The notes below the pieces were generated by a model. That model saw nothing but the letters and a program-made list of their open reading frames with translations, was not told where the DNA came from and did not search any database. This document shows, in pieces, positions 6,355 through 14,068 of a stretch of 55,586 nt of DNA. This DNA comes from a virus. The stretch spans positions 1-55,586 of the IMG/VR virus record IMGVR_UViG_3300048838_000528; one strand, given 5' to 3'. Made by a program: the position numbers and the translations under genes. Position 1 is the first letter of the stretch, and each line of letters starts with the position of its first letter.

Positions 6355-6617
6355 ACGGACAAGCATTTAAAATGAACCTCGACCAATTCAAAAATAAGTT
6401 AATTAGCAAGGGGTATAAGGAGTATCAAAGCGATGGTACTTATACAAGATTAAAAAATCGAAACAAGATGGTTACCATTCAAGATTTATATAACACACAT
6501 ATTTATTATGATATTGAACGCAAAACATATCGTATTGAACACGTGCAATTCAATGTAACCGACTTCGCCAAAGCATTAAAAAATATCGAGAAGTTTGAAA
6601 GGAAGATAGGAAGATGA
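6351..6617 (+). CDS. Small protein, 88 aa
   Basis: Not recognised. ATGA-type overlap with the previous gene. Basic, alpha/beta, containing a Lys/Arg-rich strand region (YTRLKNRNKMVTIQDL) and a helical end. Overlaps the next start by 4 nt. Confidence 0.7.
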   Translation: MNGQAFKMNLDQFKNKLISKGYKEYQSDGTYTRLKNRNKMVTIQDLYNTHIYYDIERKTYRIEHVQFNVTDFAKALKNIEKFERKIGR

Positions 6618-6907
6618 AATGTAACAAATGCGGTCAAGAAATAACAAACGTTATTGTTCATAGATTTACTTATGATGGTGCAGACACATATTCAAAAGAA
6701 CCTATTTTAGGTGGAGAAGAAGAAACTTGCTATTTTATTGATATTGATACACAGGCAACCATGTTTGACTTTGAAGATAGTTATGAAGAATTTATTGAAA
6801 CTATAAGTTGTCCTATATGTGATAAATATCCGTTTCAAGGGAGTATAACAATCTATAAGAGAGCGCATGTTGTATTTGGAATTAGTAATGTGGAGGAAAT
6901 AGAATGA
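6614..6907 (+). CDS. Zinc-ribbon protein, 97 aa
   Basis: CNKC at residues 3-6 and CPIC around 66-69 give the two knuckles of a zinc ribbon, spaced by about 60 residues. The insert is acidic (GGEEETCYFIDIDTQ). Role unknown; such proteins in phages often bind nucleic acid or RNA polymerase. Overlaps neighbours on both sides by ATGA junctions. Confidence 0.75.
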   Translation: MKCNKCGQEITNVIVHRFTYDGADTYSKEPILGGEEETCYFIDIDTQATMFDFEDSYEEFIETISCPICDKYPFQGSITIYKRAHVVFGISNVEEIE

Positions 6908-7011
6908 AAACATTTCCAAGTAAGACATCAATTTGGCTTTGTGTTTTGTTTTTCTTAATTGCATTAGGCATTGCATTTTATGTATCATTTTTTGTGGGGG
7001 TAAATTGGTGA
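6904..7011 (+). CDS. Single-pass membrane protein, 35 aa
   Basis: One hydrophobic helix (WLCVLFFLIALGIAFYVSFFVG) fills most of the protein. ATG overlaps the previous stop, with GGAGG (6892-6896) upstream. One of several 32-35 residue membrane peptides in this arm (also at 1009, 9109, 10571). Function unknown. Confidence 0.65.
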   Translation: MKTFPSKTSIWLCVLFFLIALGIAFYVSFFVGVNW

Positions 7012-7184
7012 TGAAACAATACTTTATCAATGATTTTGAAGTGAGTGAGAATACATATAAACAGTATTTAGACAAGGAATTTAAGCGTGTTGAAACCAAT
7101 TGCAAACGGCTTGACAGGGCGATTTACACGTGTCATAGCAAGATTATTTTGAATAATATTAAGTTTGAAGAAAGAGGGGTTTAA
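7011..7184 (+). CDS. Small basic protein, 57 aa
   Basis: Not recognised. ATG at 7011 shares its A with the previous stop codon and has GGGGGTAAAT upstream; an in-frame extension further upstream lacks an RBS. Helical, basic, with two cysteines (ETNCKRLDRAIYTCHSK). Confidence 0.65.
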   Translation: MKQYFINDFEVSENTYKQYLDKEFKRVETNCKRLDRAIYTCHSKIILNNIKFEERGV

Positions 7185-7191
7185 TGGCTTT

Positions 7192-7422
7192 ATGAAGGAA
7201 ACAAAACACTTTGTAGGATTTGAATATGATGACACTATTTTTGAAGATGAAACAGCACTTGACGAATATATTTGTGATAAAATCGGTGGCAATTATAATA
7301 ATATTGACCCTATGGATACCAATGAATTTGAATACGAATGGACTTACAATGTAAAAGAGGTTTGGGAACTTGATGACGTTGCAACACGTATCGTAAAAGA
7401 TTACATTGAAAAACATAAATAA
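7192..7422 (+). CDS. Acidic protein, 76 aa
   Basis: Not recognised. I choose ATG 7192, with AGAGGGG about 14 nt upstream; an in-frame TTG at 7165 is possible but has no RBS. The product is acidic and aromatic (FVGFEYDDTIFEDETALDE, EFEYEWTYNVKEVWELDD), again a candidate charge mimic on a small scale. Confidence 0.6.
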   Translation: MKETKHFVGFEYDDTIFEDETALDEYICDKIGGNYNNIDPMDTNEFEYEWTYNVKEVWELDDVATRIVKDYIEKHK

Positions 7423-7434
7423 GGAGATAGAAAA

Positions 7435-7644
7435 ATGAAGTATGAAGAATTATTACTCATGATTGAGGGATTACCTCATACTATGAAAGTGCCGTTAAGA
7501 CGAGCGATTAAATACGCCCAGAAGCAAGAGGAGTTCGTGGTATTACAAAGACGATGGATTGATACGGCTTATAGCCCAAATGAAAGGGCGATGATATGGA
7601 CTAAAATTGAAAAGAAAGAAAAAGAATTGGAGGAAATGAAATGA
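7435..7644 (+). CDS. Coiled-coil-like protein, 69 aa
   Basis: Not recognised. AAGGAGA lies before ATG. The C-terminal third is a Lys/Glu helix ending KEKELEEMK; the codons for this end also make the next gene's RBS (GGAGG). The last 28 nt are identical to the end of the gene at 20902, 13.5 kb away. Confidence 0.75.
   Translation: MKYEELLLMIEGLPHTMKVPLRRAIKYAQKQEEFVVLQRRWIDTAYSPNERAMIWTKIEKKEKELEEMK
7617..7644. repeat. 28-nt exact repeat, copy 1
   Basis: Identical to 21171-21198. It covers the last codons of one small gene, the RBS and the ATGA junction to the next. Shared junction sequence that could support module exchange by recombination. Confidence 0.8.
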
Positions 7645-7964
7645 CACCTAAAGAAGCGTTTAAAGATTTATTTTTAGATGTATGGAAGCGTGATGAAGAA
7701 ACAAACAAAAAGCAAAGTATAGTGTTAAATGCCCTCACCGAACTTGAAGAACTTAAGCGTTATCCAACGAGTGAGGAAGTGTGCGAGGCGTTGAGTGAGT
7801 ATTATCATTATGAAGTTGAATATTCAAAGCGAGATATGACATTTGAAAGTGAATTGTCTTGGTATGCGTGTTTTAAAGATGGTGTAATAGACTTTGGCGG
7901 AGATAAGTTACCCCCTCACCTCATCACACTCATCGGACGATTTTACGAGGGGGTAGGGAAATGA
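7641..7964 (+). CDS. MTPKEAFK-family protein 1, 107 aa
   Basis: Begins MTPKEAFKDLFLDVWKRD and has ALTELEELKRY near residue 33. The gene at 21446 starts the same way (MTPKEAFKKLYEKV) and has AFTELEVLKL at the matching place, so the N-terminal 45 residues are a shared module on different C-termini. Function unknown. Overlaps the previous stop (ATGA). Confidence 0.75.
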   Translation: MTPKEAFKDLFLDVWKRDEETNKKQSIVLNALTELEELKRYPTSEEVCEALSEYYHYEVEYSKRDMTFESELSWYACFKDGVIDFGGDKLPPHLITLIGRFYEGVGK

Positions 7965-8347
7965 ACACATGTAAATACTGTGGTAAGCCTTTAACACTAA
8001 CTCCAGAATATGACACGTGCATGGAATGTCAAGGACGTATTATGCGTGAAGCAACAATGCCTCGAGGTGTGTTTGCGACTAACTCGACACATCCACAAAT
8101 GATTACCCAAGACCTTGTTATTATGGGTTTAGAGGTTATCAAAAAGAACTCCACGAACAAAGTAGACATTGCTATCATCGATGACGCCATCGAACTTATC
8201 AAGCGTGGTGGTGAGGTTGAAAGGGATGTGAAGAGGTATTTTGAAACACGAAATAAATTGAAAACAATACTACCATCCGTCAAAGACATTACAGAGTTTT
8301 GGGAATTAGAGGAACGATTAGAGAAAGTAGGGAACGAAGATGTATAA
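7961..8347 (+). CDS. Zinc-finger protein, 128 aa
   Basis: CKYC (residues 4-7) and CMEC (20-23) form a compact N-terminal zinc finger. The rest is helical and charged (LVIMGLEVIKKNSTNK, AIIDDAIELIKRGGEVERDVKRYFETRN). Likely nucleic-acid or protein binding. GAGGGGGTAGGG precedes the ATG; overlaps the next gene by 8 nt. Confidence 0.75.
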   Translation: MNTCKYCGKPLTLTPEYDTCMECQGRIMREATMPRGVFATNSTHPQMITQDLVIMGLEVIKKNSTNKVDIAIIDDAIELIKRGGEVERDVKRYFETRNKLKTILPSVKDITEFWELEERLEKVGNEDV

Positions 8348-8504
8348 AATTGAAGTTAAATATTATGAAGAAGCAAGCGACTTAATACTAATACTGCTTA
8401 ATAACGGTTATAAAAATGTTTTCATAAACATCAAGGAAAATTACCCAAATAAAGATACGTATATTATTACCTATGATGAATATGAGGTAAACAAAGATGT
8501 ATAA
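8340..8504 (+). CDS. Small protein, 54 aa
   Basis: Not recognised. ATG inside the end of the previous gene, with GTAGGGAACGAAG upstream. Begins MYKIEVKYYEEAS, helical then beta. Stop overlaps the next ATG by 8 nt. Confidence 0.6.
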   Translation: MYKIEVKYYEEASDLILILLNNGYKNVFINIKENYPNKDTYIITYDEYEVNKDV

Positions 8505-8706
8505 GATAGGCGATAAGGTAAAGTATGTCGGTGTTAGACGATTTAATTTAGTTGGTTGTATTGGCACAGTAATGGCGACTAAAGAAGACAATGAATATGA
8601 TGATGATTATAAATTGAGAAGTGATGAAGTATTGGTAGACTTTGGATATGAAGATGACAACGAGTATGTGATTAGATTGAAGCAATTAAAAAAGGTGGTT
8701 GATTAG
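8497..8706 (+). CDS. MYKIGDKV protein 1, 69 aa (SH3-like)
   Basis: Begins MYKIGDKVKYVG and has IGTVMATKED and DEVLVDFGYED, a pattern of short strands typical of small SH3-like or KOW-like barrels. The next gene begins with the same block at both DNA and protein level, so the two are tandem duplicates at their N-termini. Function unknown; SH3-like folds in phages often bind protein or RNA. Confidence 0.75.
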   Translation: MYKIGDKVKYVGVRRFNLVGCIGTVMATKEDNEYDDDYKLRSDEVLVDFGYEDDNEYVIRLKQLKKVVD

Positions 8707-8707
8707 T

Positions 8708-9103
8708 ATGTATAAGATAGGCGATAAGGTGGAATATTGTGGTGAAGTTGTTGAAATCACACAAATATTTGATAGTGATGGTTGCATGGTATCAAATGGG
8801 ACTTTAGAAGCATACGCACATTTAAGTGATTTAGACAAACACAAATCAGCCCACGAGAAGTTAATCGAGATGGGGTGGGAAGAAAAGATACATGATACTG
8901 CTGTTAAGAGTGAAGTTGAGAGTGGCAGATACAAACAGTATGTAAAAGGTAGTGAAGTAATACTTATTGATGTTGAAGATAGAGAGTTCACCACATACAC
9001 GTTATATAACGGTGATAAAGGCGTTTCTGATGTGTCATGGGTTAGTCATGAACTCTCCCGTATCCTCACCGAGTACTTGGAGGAGTTAGAAGGGAAGGAG
9101 TAG
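8708..9103 (+). CDS. MYKIGDKV protein 2, 131 aa
   Basis: N-terminus (MYKIGDKVEYCGEVVEITQIFD) duplicates that of the upstream gene; the 23 bases from ATG onward match those at 8497. The C-terminal 90 residues are distinct and contain HEKLIEMGWEEK and EVILIDVEDREFTTY, a pattern seen in phage proteins that probably fold as a small alpha/beta domain. AAGGTGG lies 9 nt before ATG 8708. Confidence 0.75.
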   Translation: MYKIGDKVEYCGEVVEITQIFDSDGCMVSNGTLEAYAHLSDLDKHKSAHEKLIEMGWEEKIHDTAVKSEVESGRYKQYVKGSEVILIDVEDREFTTYTLYNGDKGVSDVSWVSHELSRILTEYLEELEGKE

Positions 9104-9108
9104 GAAAG

Positions 9109-9216
9109 ATGAAAAAAATATTAAGAATTATTTTAATTACATTATTTGCACCATTTATTTTTATCGCATATGTTTGGGTGAAAATTGATAATAAATTGGA
9201 TGGTAAACGACAATGA
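9109..9216 (+). CDS. Single-pass membrane protein, 35 aa
   Basis: A basic N-terminus (MKKILR) and one hydrophobic helix (IILITLFAPFIFIAYVWV), then a charged tail. Good RBS GGAAGGAG upstream and a stop that overlaps the next ATG. Function unknown. Confidence 0.65.
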   Translation: MKKILRIILITLFAPFIFIAYVWVKIDNKLDGKRQ

Positions 9217-9827
9217 CTAAATCACTTTTAATATCAATTCAACCACAATGGCTTCAAAAAATACTCAATGGTGATAAGACGTATGAGGTGCGTAAGGTAG
9301 TGCCTAAATGGGTGTTAGAGGCATTAGAACGTGGCGAAACTGTCGAGGCGTATTTATATTGCACGAAGGGGAAGCCGTATTTATATTACGGAGATTTAAC
9401 ACAACAATATGAAATTGACGACTATAAAAATAAGTGGGGTGATGAACTCAACGGCACAATCCCCGTCAAAGTGGTGATAGATGGGTATGAAATAATAGAC
9501 AACGAGCCATCATATAAAGATTGTTATGAAAGATATGCAAAACAATCGTGCATGACATTTGAAGAGTGGTATCAATATTTCACATGGTCTAAAACAGGCG
9601 GTGGTTACGCCCTCCACATCTCGAAGGTTGAGATATTTGATGAGGTGATGAAGTTGGGGGAGTTTTATAAGACTATTCACTATCCTAAAACAAGTGAATA
9701 TATGACACCTCATATTTGTGAATATAAAAATGTTATAAAAGCATATTGTGGAAATCAAGATGATTGCTTAAAATCATTTGAACTCAAACGCCCACCCCAA
9801 AACATGATGACCGTATGGGTGAAGTAA
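9213..9827 (+). CDS. ASCH-domain protein, 204 aa
   Basis: The N-terminus SLLISIQPQWLQKILNGDKTYEVRK is the typical start of phage ASCH-domain proteins (Lys/Arg-rich strand, helix, then the E-[VL]-R motif, here E25-V26-R27). The ASCH fold is related to PUA and YTH and is predicted to bind RNA or modified bases. The middle has a Trp-rich acidic insert (CMTFEEWYQYFTWSKTGGGYALHISKVEIF) whose ALHISKVEIF strand is the usual ASCH C-terminal strand. It lies immediately before a DNA methyltransferase, with no gap, suggesting a link to base modification; that link is inference. Confidence 0.85.
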   Translation: MTKSLLISIQPQWLQKILNGDKTYEVRKVVPKWVLEALERGETVEAYLYCTKGKPYLYYGDLTQQYEIDDYKNKWGDELNGTIPVKVVIDGYEIIDNEPSYKDCYERYAKQSCMTFEEWYQYFTWSKTGGGYALHISKVEIFDEVMKLGEFYKTIHYPKTSEYMTPHICEYKNVIKAYCGNQDDCLKSFELKRPPQNMMTVWVK

Positions 9828-10574
9828 ATGGAACTCAATAAGATATATCATGGTGATTCATATAAACTTATCAAAGAAATATCTGATAAAAGCGTGGATT
9901 GCATTTACACGGACGTTCCTTATCTTATGCAAAGTGGTGGCAAAGGCGGTGGTGCTTTTGGAGATAGAGTCCACAACTTAATTAGACGAGATATGGCAAA
10001 TATTATTGAGGGATTTGATTATTCTATTTTAGATGACTTCATAAGAGTGATGAAAAAAGTAAATATATTCATTTGGTGCAATAAAGGCCAATTAAAAGAA
10101 ATTATCAATTACTTCAAAGAATATTCAATGGAAATCATTGTATGGGCAAAAGATAATCCGACACCATTTACAAACAATGTATGGTTAAGTGATTTAGAAT
10201 ATTGTTTATATTTCAGAGAACAAGGCGTGAAGTTAAACGATGGGTATGAGTTGAAATCAAAGTGGTATCAAAGCCCTATTAACAAAAAAGACAAGGACTT
10301 ATACGACCATCCAACTATTAAGCCTTTAGAACTTGTAAAACGCCACATATTACATGCAACACAAGAAAACGATATTGTTTTAGATACATTTTTAGGCAGT
10401 GGCACAACCGCAGTAGCGTGTAAAGAAACATGGCGTAATTATATTGGTTTTGAAATGGATGATGAATATTTTAAAATTGCACAAGATAGAATTAACGGAA
10501 TAAGCCAAGTAGAACGTAGAGAAAAAGATAACGGAATACAAACTATATTCGATTTCATGGCAGGTGAGGAATGA
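9828..10574 (+). CDS. DNA N6-adenine or N4-cytosine methyltransferase, 248 aa
   Basis: Beta-class amino-methyltransferase layout: catalytic motif first (TDVPYL at 28-33), then HPTIKP (161-166) and the AdoMet-binding motif DTFLGSGTT (186-194). It would methylate a base in phage DNA, probably against host restriction. The catalytic motif is DVPY rather than the usual (D/N/S)PPY; DVPY and DIPY variants are known in phage enzymes, so I expect activity. The ATG follows the previous stop directly (coupled translation), and the stop overlaps the next small gene. No partner restriction enzyme is present, so it is a solitary methylase. Confidence 0.9.
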   Translation: MELNKIYHGDSYKLIKEISDKSVDCIYTDVPYLMQSGGKGGGAFGDRVHNLIRRDMANIIEGFDYSILDDFIRVMKKVNIFIWCNKGQLKEIINYFKEYSMEIIVWAKDNPTPFTNNVWLSDLEYCLYFREQGVKLNDGYELKSKWYQSPINKKDKDLYDHPTIKPLELVKRHILHATQENDIVLDTFLGSGTTAVACKETWRNYIGFEMDDEYFKIAQDRINGISQVERREKDNGIQTIFDFMAGEE

Positions 10575-10672
10575 CACGCCTCATCATCGTAGGCATTATC
10601 CTTATCGTATTAAGCCCACTTCTGATGTGGGGTATTGTGAAGTTAGTGATGAAAGAGAGGGAAAGGGAATGA
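10571..10672 (+). CDS. Single-pass membrane protein, 33 aa
   Basis: ATG overlaps the methyltransferase stop, with GGTGAGG upstream. One hydrophobic helix (LIIVGIILIVLSPLLMWGIV) and a charged tail (KERERE). Its stop overlaps the start of the YopX gene, so it is framed by coupling junctions on both sides. Function unknown. Confidence 0.6.
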   Translation: MTRLIIVGIILIVLSPLLMWGIVKLVMKERERE

Positions 10673-11142
10673 ATAGAGAAATAAAGTTCAGGGGTAAACC
10701 GTTAGAAGATGTTTATTTCGATAATATCGGCGTTCACATTTCAAAGGACGATTTCGTTTATGGCAATTTAATTGTTGATGGCGAACAAGCGTGGATAGTT
10801 AAAGGCGTAATCGAAAGCACAAACGATTACATCACACTTGAACAGTGGATACCTATTGACCCCAACACTATCGGTCAATTCACAGGACAATACGATAGAG
10901 TAGAAAAACCAATATTAGAAATATATAGTGGAGATATAGTTAAAAATATATTTACCAATGAAATATTTGTTATTTTATGGACCATAGAGGGTTATTACAG
11001 TTGCATACCTATTAATATTTACAATAGTGAAAAAAATATATCAAATTATATAGCGGAAATGAAACCGCACTTTACAAATGTATACGATTATTATAATACA
11101 ATGGAAATCATCGGCAACATCCACGATAAGGAGGACGTATGA
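10669..11142 (+). CDS. YopX-family protein, 157 aa
   Basis: Begins MNREIKFRGKPLED and contains WIPIDPNTIGQFTGQYDR and the EIYSGDIVKN block, all typical of YopX proteins found in many Bacillota phages. Their function is not established. I choose ATG 10669, with GAGGGAAAGGGA just upstream and overlap with the previous stop; an in-frame extension to 10564 lies inside the methyltransferase and is unlikely. Confidence 0.9.
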   Translation: MNREIKFRGKPLEDVYFDNIGVHISKDDFVYGNLIVDGEQAWIVKGVIESTNDYITLEQWIPIDPNTIGQFTGQYDRVEKPILEIYSGDIVKNIFTNEIFVILWTIEGYYSCIPINIYNSEKNISNYIAEMKPHFTNVYDYYNTMEIIGNIHDKEDV

Positions 11143-11684
11143 AAAAACTATTAGCATTACTCATGGCGGTTATCTTAACGCTTGCGTTGGTTGGGTGTGG
11201 GGATATACTATCTTATGAAAAAAATGATTACTACACCCAAGAAGAAGTAGATGAACTTATTCAAAACGCTATTGATGAACTTCAACAACAAAACACGGAT
11301 GTATTGAAAGCACTTAATGACCGTTACGTTCAAATGGAAATTGGTGATGATAACTTATACTTCCATTGCTATTTAGATGGTATGGTTAAGGCTTGTGAAA
11401 GTGTGAACTATCAAGACCAAATCGATGTGTTATATTCTACCATCGCTGTATTAGAAGATATCATCTTTGAGAACGAAAGACGATTGGATAGTATACCTTT
11501 AGATATTGAAATCATGTATGGCGAGTTCAATGGCGTGGACGATGACAATTATGTATTGGTAATGGTGGGTTCTGTGGAATACAAAACATTTCATATATCC
11601 GATGAAACTATTTATTGGGGCTCTGACATGGTTGTGATTAGAATAGGCGATGTTTACCTATCTTATGTCAATCGAGTTAGATAA
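11139..11684 (+). CDS. Lipoprotein, 181 aa
   Basis: A lipoprotein signal peptide (MKKLLALLMAVILTLALVGC) places the lipidated Cys at residue 20. The mature part starts with an acidic helical stretch (YYTQEEVDELIQNAIDELQQQ) and ends with a beta-rich domain (VLVMVGSVEYKTFHISDETI, MVVIRIGDVYLSYV). Displayed on the membrane surface, it may act in superinfection exclusion, as other phage lipoproteins do; that is inference. AAGGAGGACGT precedes ATG. Confidence 0.85.
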   Translation: MKKLLALLMAVILTLALVGCGDILSYEKNDYYTQEEVDELIQNAIDELQQQNTDVLKALNDRYVQMEIGDDNLYFHCYLDGMVKACESVNYQDQIDVLYSTIAVLEDIIFENERRLDSIPLDIEIMYGEFNGVDDDNYVLVMVGSVEYKTFHISDETIYWGSDMVVIRIGDVYLSYVNRVR

Positions 11685-11687
11685 ACT

Positions 11688-11834
11688 ATGAAAATAACAG
11701 TCGGCATAGATAAACATGGTCGTGATATCGTGATAGACAAACGCAAGCATAAATCCATCTTGCGGAGAATGAAGAAAGGTAATGCTATGGTTGAGTTTCA
11801 TAAATTGTACAGGAGGGATTGTATTGGCAAATAG
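11688..11834 (+). CDS. Small basic protein, 48 aa
   Basis: Not recognised. Strongly basic (DKRKHKSILRRMKKGN). The RBS is weak. It overlaps the TTG start of the replisome organizer by 11 nt, and the organizer's RBS lies inside it, so its translation could control the organizer. Confidence 0.5.
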   Translation: MKITVGIDKHGRDIVIDKRKHKSILRRMKKGNAMVEFHKLYRRDCIGK

Positions 11835-12651
11835 AAATATAGATACTGAAATGTGGAGTGACCCAAAATTCACAGATGATTTTACACCTGAAGATAAATA
11901 TTTTTGGTTGTTTTTACTCACTACAAGGTATGGAAATATTAGTGGATGTTTTGAGGTTACCTATAAACAAATAGCAAGGGAGATGGGATATAGCGATGAT
12001 AGCATAAAAAACCTTGTGTATCGTTTTTCAATACTTCATGGACTTATTACTCACGATGAAAAAACAAATGAAATACTCATTCACAATTGGTATAAGTACA
12101 ATTGGAATAAATCACCATTGGTTGAAAAAAATATCATGAAATTTATATCTCAAATCAAAAGTTCTTTATTACGAGAAATGGTTACTGAAATGTATGAAAA
12201 ATACAAAAATGGTAATACCGTATCAATAGGGTATCGATACCCTACTAATACTATACCTGATACTAATAACATATTAAATGATAAAGAGAAAGACTTAAAA
12301 GATTTAAAGAAAAGTATAATTGATTATACTAATAGTAAGTTGGGAACTAATTATAGGTATCAAACGAAAAACTTAAATGGGCACTTAAATGAAAGAATTA
12401 AAGAGGGTTACGCTTTCGATGATTTTAAATATGTAATTGATGTCAAATATGCCGAATGGCATGACGACCCAATAATGAGTAAATACCTTCGTTATGATAC
12501 GTTATTTGGAACAAAATTTGAGGTGTATAGAAATCAAACGACCTCAAAATCTCACCATCAAAAACCCAAAAACCTCACTAAAGAACAATTTGAGGAGTTG
12601 GAAGAAATCACAAGAAACAAAACGAGCAAGATGTTTGGAGGGATTAAATGA
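11824..12651 (+). CDS. Replisome organizer (replication initiation), 275 aa
   Basis: The N-terminal domain (residues 1-110) has the winged-helix pattern of phage replication initiators (TEMWSDPKFTDD, then GCFEVTYKQIAREMGYSDDSIKNLV). Residues about 163-237 match the conserved phage C-terminal domain TIGR02220 (IIDYTNSKLGTNYRY, LNERIKEGYAFDDFKYVID, EWHDDPIMSKYLRYDTLFG). It should bind the phage origin and recruit the helicase loader encoded next. I choose TTG 11824 because AGGAGGG (11811-11817) is 6 nt upstream; an in-frame ATG at 11782 has no RBS. Overlaps the loader by 4 nt. Confidence 0.9.
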   Translation: MANRNIDTEMWSDPKFTDDFTPEDKYFWLFLLTTRYGNISGCFEVTYKQIAREMGYSDDSIKNLVYRFSILHGLITHDEKTNEILIHNWYKYNWNKSPLVEKNIMKFISQIKSSLLREMVTEMYEKYKNGNTVSIGYRYPTNTIPDTNNILNDKEKDLKDLKKSIIDYTNSKLGTNYRYQTKNLNGHLNERIKEGYAFDDFKYVIDVKYAEWHDDPIMSKYLRYDTLFGTKFEVYRNQTTSKSHHQKPKNLTKEQFEELEEITRNKTSKMFGGIK

Positions 12652-13175
12652 CCTCAATAGATGGTTTTATAGATATTTTAATGTGGGTGAACGCATTTTA
12701 CACGAACTTTAATTTTAAGTTAAAGAATGAGAAAGGCGAGCCATCAACACAATTTCACGTGTGGTATGAAATATTATCACCGTTTGATGAAGATATTTTG
12801 ATGAGTGCTATCAAATCGTTTTGTAAGGAAAGCGTCTACCCACCAAGTAGCCCTGCACAAATCTTGGAATATATCAAAACGAAATTGGTATCCGTGAATG
12901 AAAATGGTGAATTGGTATTTGAGCGTGTAATTGCCAACGTAAGAAAGTTTAGATACGATTTGGAACTTGCTACCAAGAATGAAAACAAAGTGGTACAGGA
13001 CACCGTTAAAGAACTCACAAGCGATTTTAAAGCATGGTATAGTGATAGCGACCAACTTCCGTTCTTAAAACGTAATTTTATTAAGCAATACGAAAAGAAC
13101 TTGACGAACTCGGTATCACACCAAGTGTCGCAAGGCAGATTAGAAACACAAAACATTAAATTATTAGGAGAATAA
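12648..13175 (+). CDS. Helicase loader, G39P-like, 175 aa
   Basis: Size, position after the organizer and the sequence pattern (FHVWYEILSPFDEDILMSAIKSFCKESVYPPSSPAQILEYI) fit the phage helicase loader/inhibitor family (G39P of SPP1). These proteins deliver the replicative helicase to the origin. No DnaB-type helicase is encoded in the window, so it would load the host helicase. Residues 90-150 are a charged helical region. Start ATG overlaps the organizer's stop. Confidence 0.75.
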   Translation: MTSIDGFIDILMWVNAFYTNFNFKLKNEKGEPSTQFHVWYEILSPFDEDILMSAIKSFCKESVYPPSSPAQILEYIKTKLVSVNENGELVFERVIANVRKFRYDLELATKNENKVVQDTVKELTSDFKAWYSDSDQLPFLKRNFIKQYEKNLTNSVSHQVSQGRLETQNIKLLGE

Positions 13176-13176
13176 T

Positions 13177-13407
13177 ATGGAACAATTAAAAATTGAATTA
13201 ACTTTTTGCTATAATGATGGCAAGCCATCGAAAAATTTAGAAATTAGTTTATGGCACGGTCATAAACCGTTTGCTTTTAGTGATGATAAAACATTACAAA
13301 AAATTATGGTTCATGGGAAGTCTTTTTATACACAAGAAGAATATGACGCATTTTATAAAGGGATTACGGTTGTTAGAGATAAGATTGTTTCATTTGTAAA
13401 CTTGTAA
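13177..13407 (+). CDS. Small protein, 76 aa
   Basis: Not recognised. TTAGGAGAATA precedes ATG; starts 1 nt after the loader. Beta-rich N-terminus (KIELTFCYNDG, LEISLWHGHKPFAF). Position in the replication block suggests an accessory role. Confidence 0.7.
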   Translation: MEQLKIELTFCYNDGKPSKNLEISLWHGHKPFAFSDDKTLQKIMVHGKSFYTQEEYDAFYKGITVVRDKIVSFVNL

Positions 13408-13417
13408 GGAGAATAAG

Positions 13418-13738
13418 ATGAAATTACAACTAAATGAATACGATTTGACGACATTAGAAGAATTATATGATAAAATAAAAATAGGGTTAGGAAACAAGAT
13501 TGCCGAATGTAGAGAAATTGCAGGTTTTCCAAAACGAAGTTACTACGATAGTGCGAAGTCAGCAAACATTTTATTTAATACCGAGAGTGGCAAGAACTTT
13601 CCAAATTTGGATACACTGAATTATTATATGGAACTTTATCAAGTGAATGAACGAACTAAATCGCAACTGTTAGATTTGCATTCACAGGGGAAACAAGTTA
13701 AAAGAGAAATTATAAGAAAGAAGAGAGGGTGGAAGTAA
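13418..13738 (+). CDS. Helical protein, 106 aa
   Basis: Not recognised. AAGGAGAATAAG precedes ATG. Helical, with a possible HTH-like middle (EIAGFPKRSYYDSAKSANI) and a very basic end (KREIIRKKRGWK), so DNA binding is possible. Confidence 0.7.
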   Translation: MKLQLNEYDLTTLEELYDKIKIGLGNKIAECREIAGFPKRSYYDSAKSANILFNTESGKNFPNLDTLNYYMELYQVNERTKSQLLDLHSQGKQVKREIIRKKRGWK

Positions 13739-13739
13739 A

Positions 13740-14051
13740 ATGAAAGAATTAGAAGTAATACAAAAAAACAAGTTTTATCCTTTAGAATTAGAAAAGTTGG
13801 ATGAAGTTATTAACACAATGAAAAAACAAGATTGCATTATTCAAGTTGGAAGTGGAAATGAACAGGATGGTGGAACCGATAAGTTCACACTACACATTTA
13901 TTGGTGTGAATATGGTTACAGGTTATTGTTTTACACACCAAATGAAAAAGATAGACAAAAAACATTAAAAACAAAAAAAGGTGCGTTAAATAGAATTAAA
14001 AAGTACATTGAAAACGGTGACATTTCACCTACATATTTTTATTTTGGATAA
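13740..14051 (+). CDS. Protein, 103 aa, unknown
   Basis: Not recognised. Alpha/beta protein with a strand pair (CIIQVGSGN, FTLHIYWCEYGYRLLFYTP) and a Lys-rich helix near the end. Starts 1 nt after the previous stop, directly before SSB; a replication-block accessory by position only. Confidence 0.7.
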   Translation: MKELEVIQKNKFYPLELEKLDEVINTMKKQDCIIQVGSGNEQDGGTDKFTLHIYWCEYGYRLLFYTPNEKDRQKTLKTKKGALNRIKKYIENGDISPTYFYFG

Positions 14052-14068
14052 GAAAAGGAGATTATAAA

